Part shown: piece after piece, positions 5,521-6,424 of the stretch | Layout of the letters: each line of letters starts with the position of its first letter | Position numbering within the stretch: the first letter of the stretch is position 1 | Assembly: GCA_946539625.1 (NCBI GenBank) | Contig: CAMNHT010000078.1 | Coordinates: 1 to 6,424, forward strand | Direction of reading: 5' to 3' | DNA length: 6,424 nt | Origin: an uncultured Clostridia bacterium | GTDB taxonomy: Bacteria > Bacillota_A > Clostridia > Christensenellales > CAG-138 | Position numbers and translations under genes: made by a program | The notes under the pieces: generated by a model | The model's database searches: none | The model's input: only the letters and a program-made list of their open reading frames with translations | What the model was told of the DNA's origin: nothing

Positions 5521-6279
5521 TCATCCCTCGGCAGGGAATCGATCGATCAGCCCGACAACGTAACGGAGGATCAGCGCCGCGTCCTCGGCGGATACCGCGG
5601 ACTTGCCCGCAACCTTCGCGTTTTCCGTTCCGATCCCGGAAAGTGTATCAAGTCCCACGAGCGTACGCAGTACGAACGCTGCGTCCGCCGCCGTTACGAT
5701 GCAGTCACAGTTGGCATCCCCGAAAATCGGACCGATGCCGAACGGTCGGAGCTTGGCGCCGACCGTACGCTTTTCGGAGGTGAAGCTGCCCTTCGGCACG
5801 GAGTCCGCTTTGACCGCCTCTTTGAATCCGAACCGGATCCGCGTACCCGCGGGAAGATCCTCCGCGACGGTGAACCACAGTGTCAGAAGCGGCTTTGTGC
5901 CGTCGAGAAGCGTGCCGCCGGTCGAGGTGAACGCATACTGGACCAGCCCGGGCACGTTCGCGTTGAACGCGTTCATCGAGCCGGACAGCGATTTGTGGCT
6001 GACAAATGTGAGTTGATCCGCGTCATAGGTCAGCTTGAACTGGATCGAGGAAAGCAGCCTCTCGTTCGTTACGCCGTCAAGGAACAGATCGACGCGCAGA
6101 CAGTCCCTGTCGTCGACGGTCTCCAGATGCTCGGAGACATAGCCGCCGTTGATGCGGATCACGTAATCGCCTTTTTCCGGCAGATCGACGGACACCGTCT
6201 CCGCTTCCGCCGCGGGAACAAGCGAAAGAACGAGCAGAAACGTCAGAAAAAAGGTCAGAAATCGCTTTTGCTGTTGCAT
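5521..6279 (-). CDS. Secreted cohesin-like plus type I dockerin protein
   Basis: A 252-residue exported protein. Residues 1-26 are a signal peptide (QQQKR then a Phe/Leu core, cleavage after AEA). Residues ~28-165 look like a cohesin-type beta-sandwich (LRVDLFLDGV, SSIQFKLTYDADQLTFV, LLTLWFTVAEDLPAGTRIRFGF). Residues ~187-246 are a type I dockerin. The first calcium loop is intact, with Asp188, Asn190, Asp192, Thr196 and Asp199 at positions 1, 3, 5, 9 and 12. In the second loop those positions are Lys222, Ala224, Lys226, Ser230 and Asp233, so the first three ligands are lost although the following helix (DAALILRYVVGL) is kept. Cohesins bind dockerins to build surface complexes; here both sit on one short chain with no enzyme. 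The start at 6279 is supported by AAAGGA six bases upstream; a TTG 30 bases earlier would spoil the signal peptide. It may be co-transcribed with the gene at 6351-6424. Confidence 0.85.
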   Translation of the reverse strand: MQQQKRFLTFFLTFLLVLSLVPAAEAETVSVDLPEKGDYVIRINGGYVSEHLETVDDRDCLRVDLFLDGVTNERLLSSIQFKLTYDADQLTFVSHKSLSGSMNAFNANVPGLVQYAFTSTGGTLLDGTKPLLTLWFTVAEDLPAGTRIRFGFKEAVKADSVPKGSFTSEKRTVGAKLRPFGIGPIFGDANCDCIVTAADAAFVLRTLVGLDTLSGIGTENAKVAGKSAVSAEDAALILRYVVGLIDRFPAEG

Positions 6280-6293
6280 GGAAAATCCTTTCC

Positions 6294-6307
6294 GCGCGAA
6301 ACCGCGC
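6294..6307 (-). other. Small GC hairpin next to the cohesin/dockerin ribosome binding site
   Basis: On the minus strand GCGCG-GTTT-CGCGC forms a 5-bp all-GC stem whose end nearly touches the GGAAAGGA ribosome binding site. It could modulate ribosome access. It is short, and GC-rich dyads are expected in this DNA. Confidence 0.3.
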
Positions 6308-6350
6308 AAATCATTTGATGAACCGGTGCCCGTAAAGGCGCCGATTTCAA

Positions 6351-6424
6351 TTACTGTCTCAGCGCTTTTGCCGCCATCGCGTAACGGTAGATCGCAACCG
6401 CCGCGTTGATCGCCGTCGTGTTGC
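6351..6424 (-). CDS. Unrecognised gene, C-terminal 23 residues only
   Basis: The minus strand is open from the right edge to a TAA at 6351-6353 and reads NTTAINAAVAIYRYAMAAKA followed by LRQ. The alanine-rich, helix-like composition resembles a protein C-terminus, and the gene would end 71 bp before the cohesin/dockerin start on the same strand. INAAVA is faintly like the last motif of SpoU-type RNA methyltransferases (LNVSVA), but this is too little sequence for a name. No clear promoter or terminator separates it from the next gene. Confidence 0.5.
   Translation of the reverse strand, partial: NTTAINAAVAIYRYAMAAKALRQ

Noticed and set aside
4960..6318. A 452-residue open frame on the plus strand, opposite the aquaporin and cohesin/dockerin genes
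   Set aside because: It crosses two well-supported minus-strand genes and their promoter, and its translation is an Arg/His-rich shadow.
6351..6424. Naming the partial gene as a SpoU/TrmH RNA methyltransferase or a dockerin
   Set aside because: Only 23 residues are visible and the resemblance is limited to a few common alanine-rich positions.

Overview
The window looks like GC-rich chromosomal DNA from an anaerobic Gram-positive bacterium of the Clostridia, probably an uncultured gut or rumen lineage. This is inferred from secreted proteins with Pro/Thr/Glu (PTEAP-type) linkers, a lipoprotein with a typical Firmicutes signal, a cohesin/dockerin protein, strong AGGAGG-type ribosome binding sites, and the close match of the phosphodiester glycosidase domain to clostridial forms. 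No taxonomic search was possible.

Left block (1-3158, minus strand). A sigma-A-like promoter (3130-3158) drives a long exported membrane protein (591-3089). Its order is signal peptide, beta-sandwich, degenerate PIG-L (LmbE-like) deacetylase domain, linker, two-helix membrane hairpin, second linker, and NAGPA-type phosphodiester glycosidase domain. Thirteen bases downstream lies msrC (131-577), a free methionine-R-sulfoxide reductase with all three conserved cysteines, in the same transcription unit. A 15-bp perfect hairpin (71-105) follows. Beyond it, a further minus-strand promoter with an adjacent dyad points out of the left edge.

Middle block (3189-4723, plus strand). A back-to-back divergent promoter serves a lipoprotein (3267-4658) with a lipocalin-like N-terminal module and unrecognised C-terminal modules. 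A strong hairpin (4682-4723), apparently bidirectional, separates it from the convergent aquaporin gene.

Right block (4762-6424, minus strand). Read in the direction of transcription: the 3' end of an unrecognised gene (6351-6424), a small secreted cohesin plus dockerin protein (5521-6279), and an AqpZ-like aquaporin (4762-5442) with its own promoter.

The genes do not form one recognisable pathway. The common theme is the cell envelope: three of the five complete proteins are exported or surface-anchored, one is an inner-membrane channel, and one is a cytoplasmic repair enzyme. The most unusual item is the 832-residue fusion, which joins a PIG-L domain that has lost its zinc and catalytic motifs to an apparently intact phosphodiester glycosidase across a membrane hairpin that should place both domains outside the cell.
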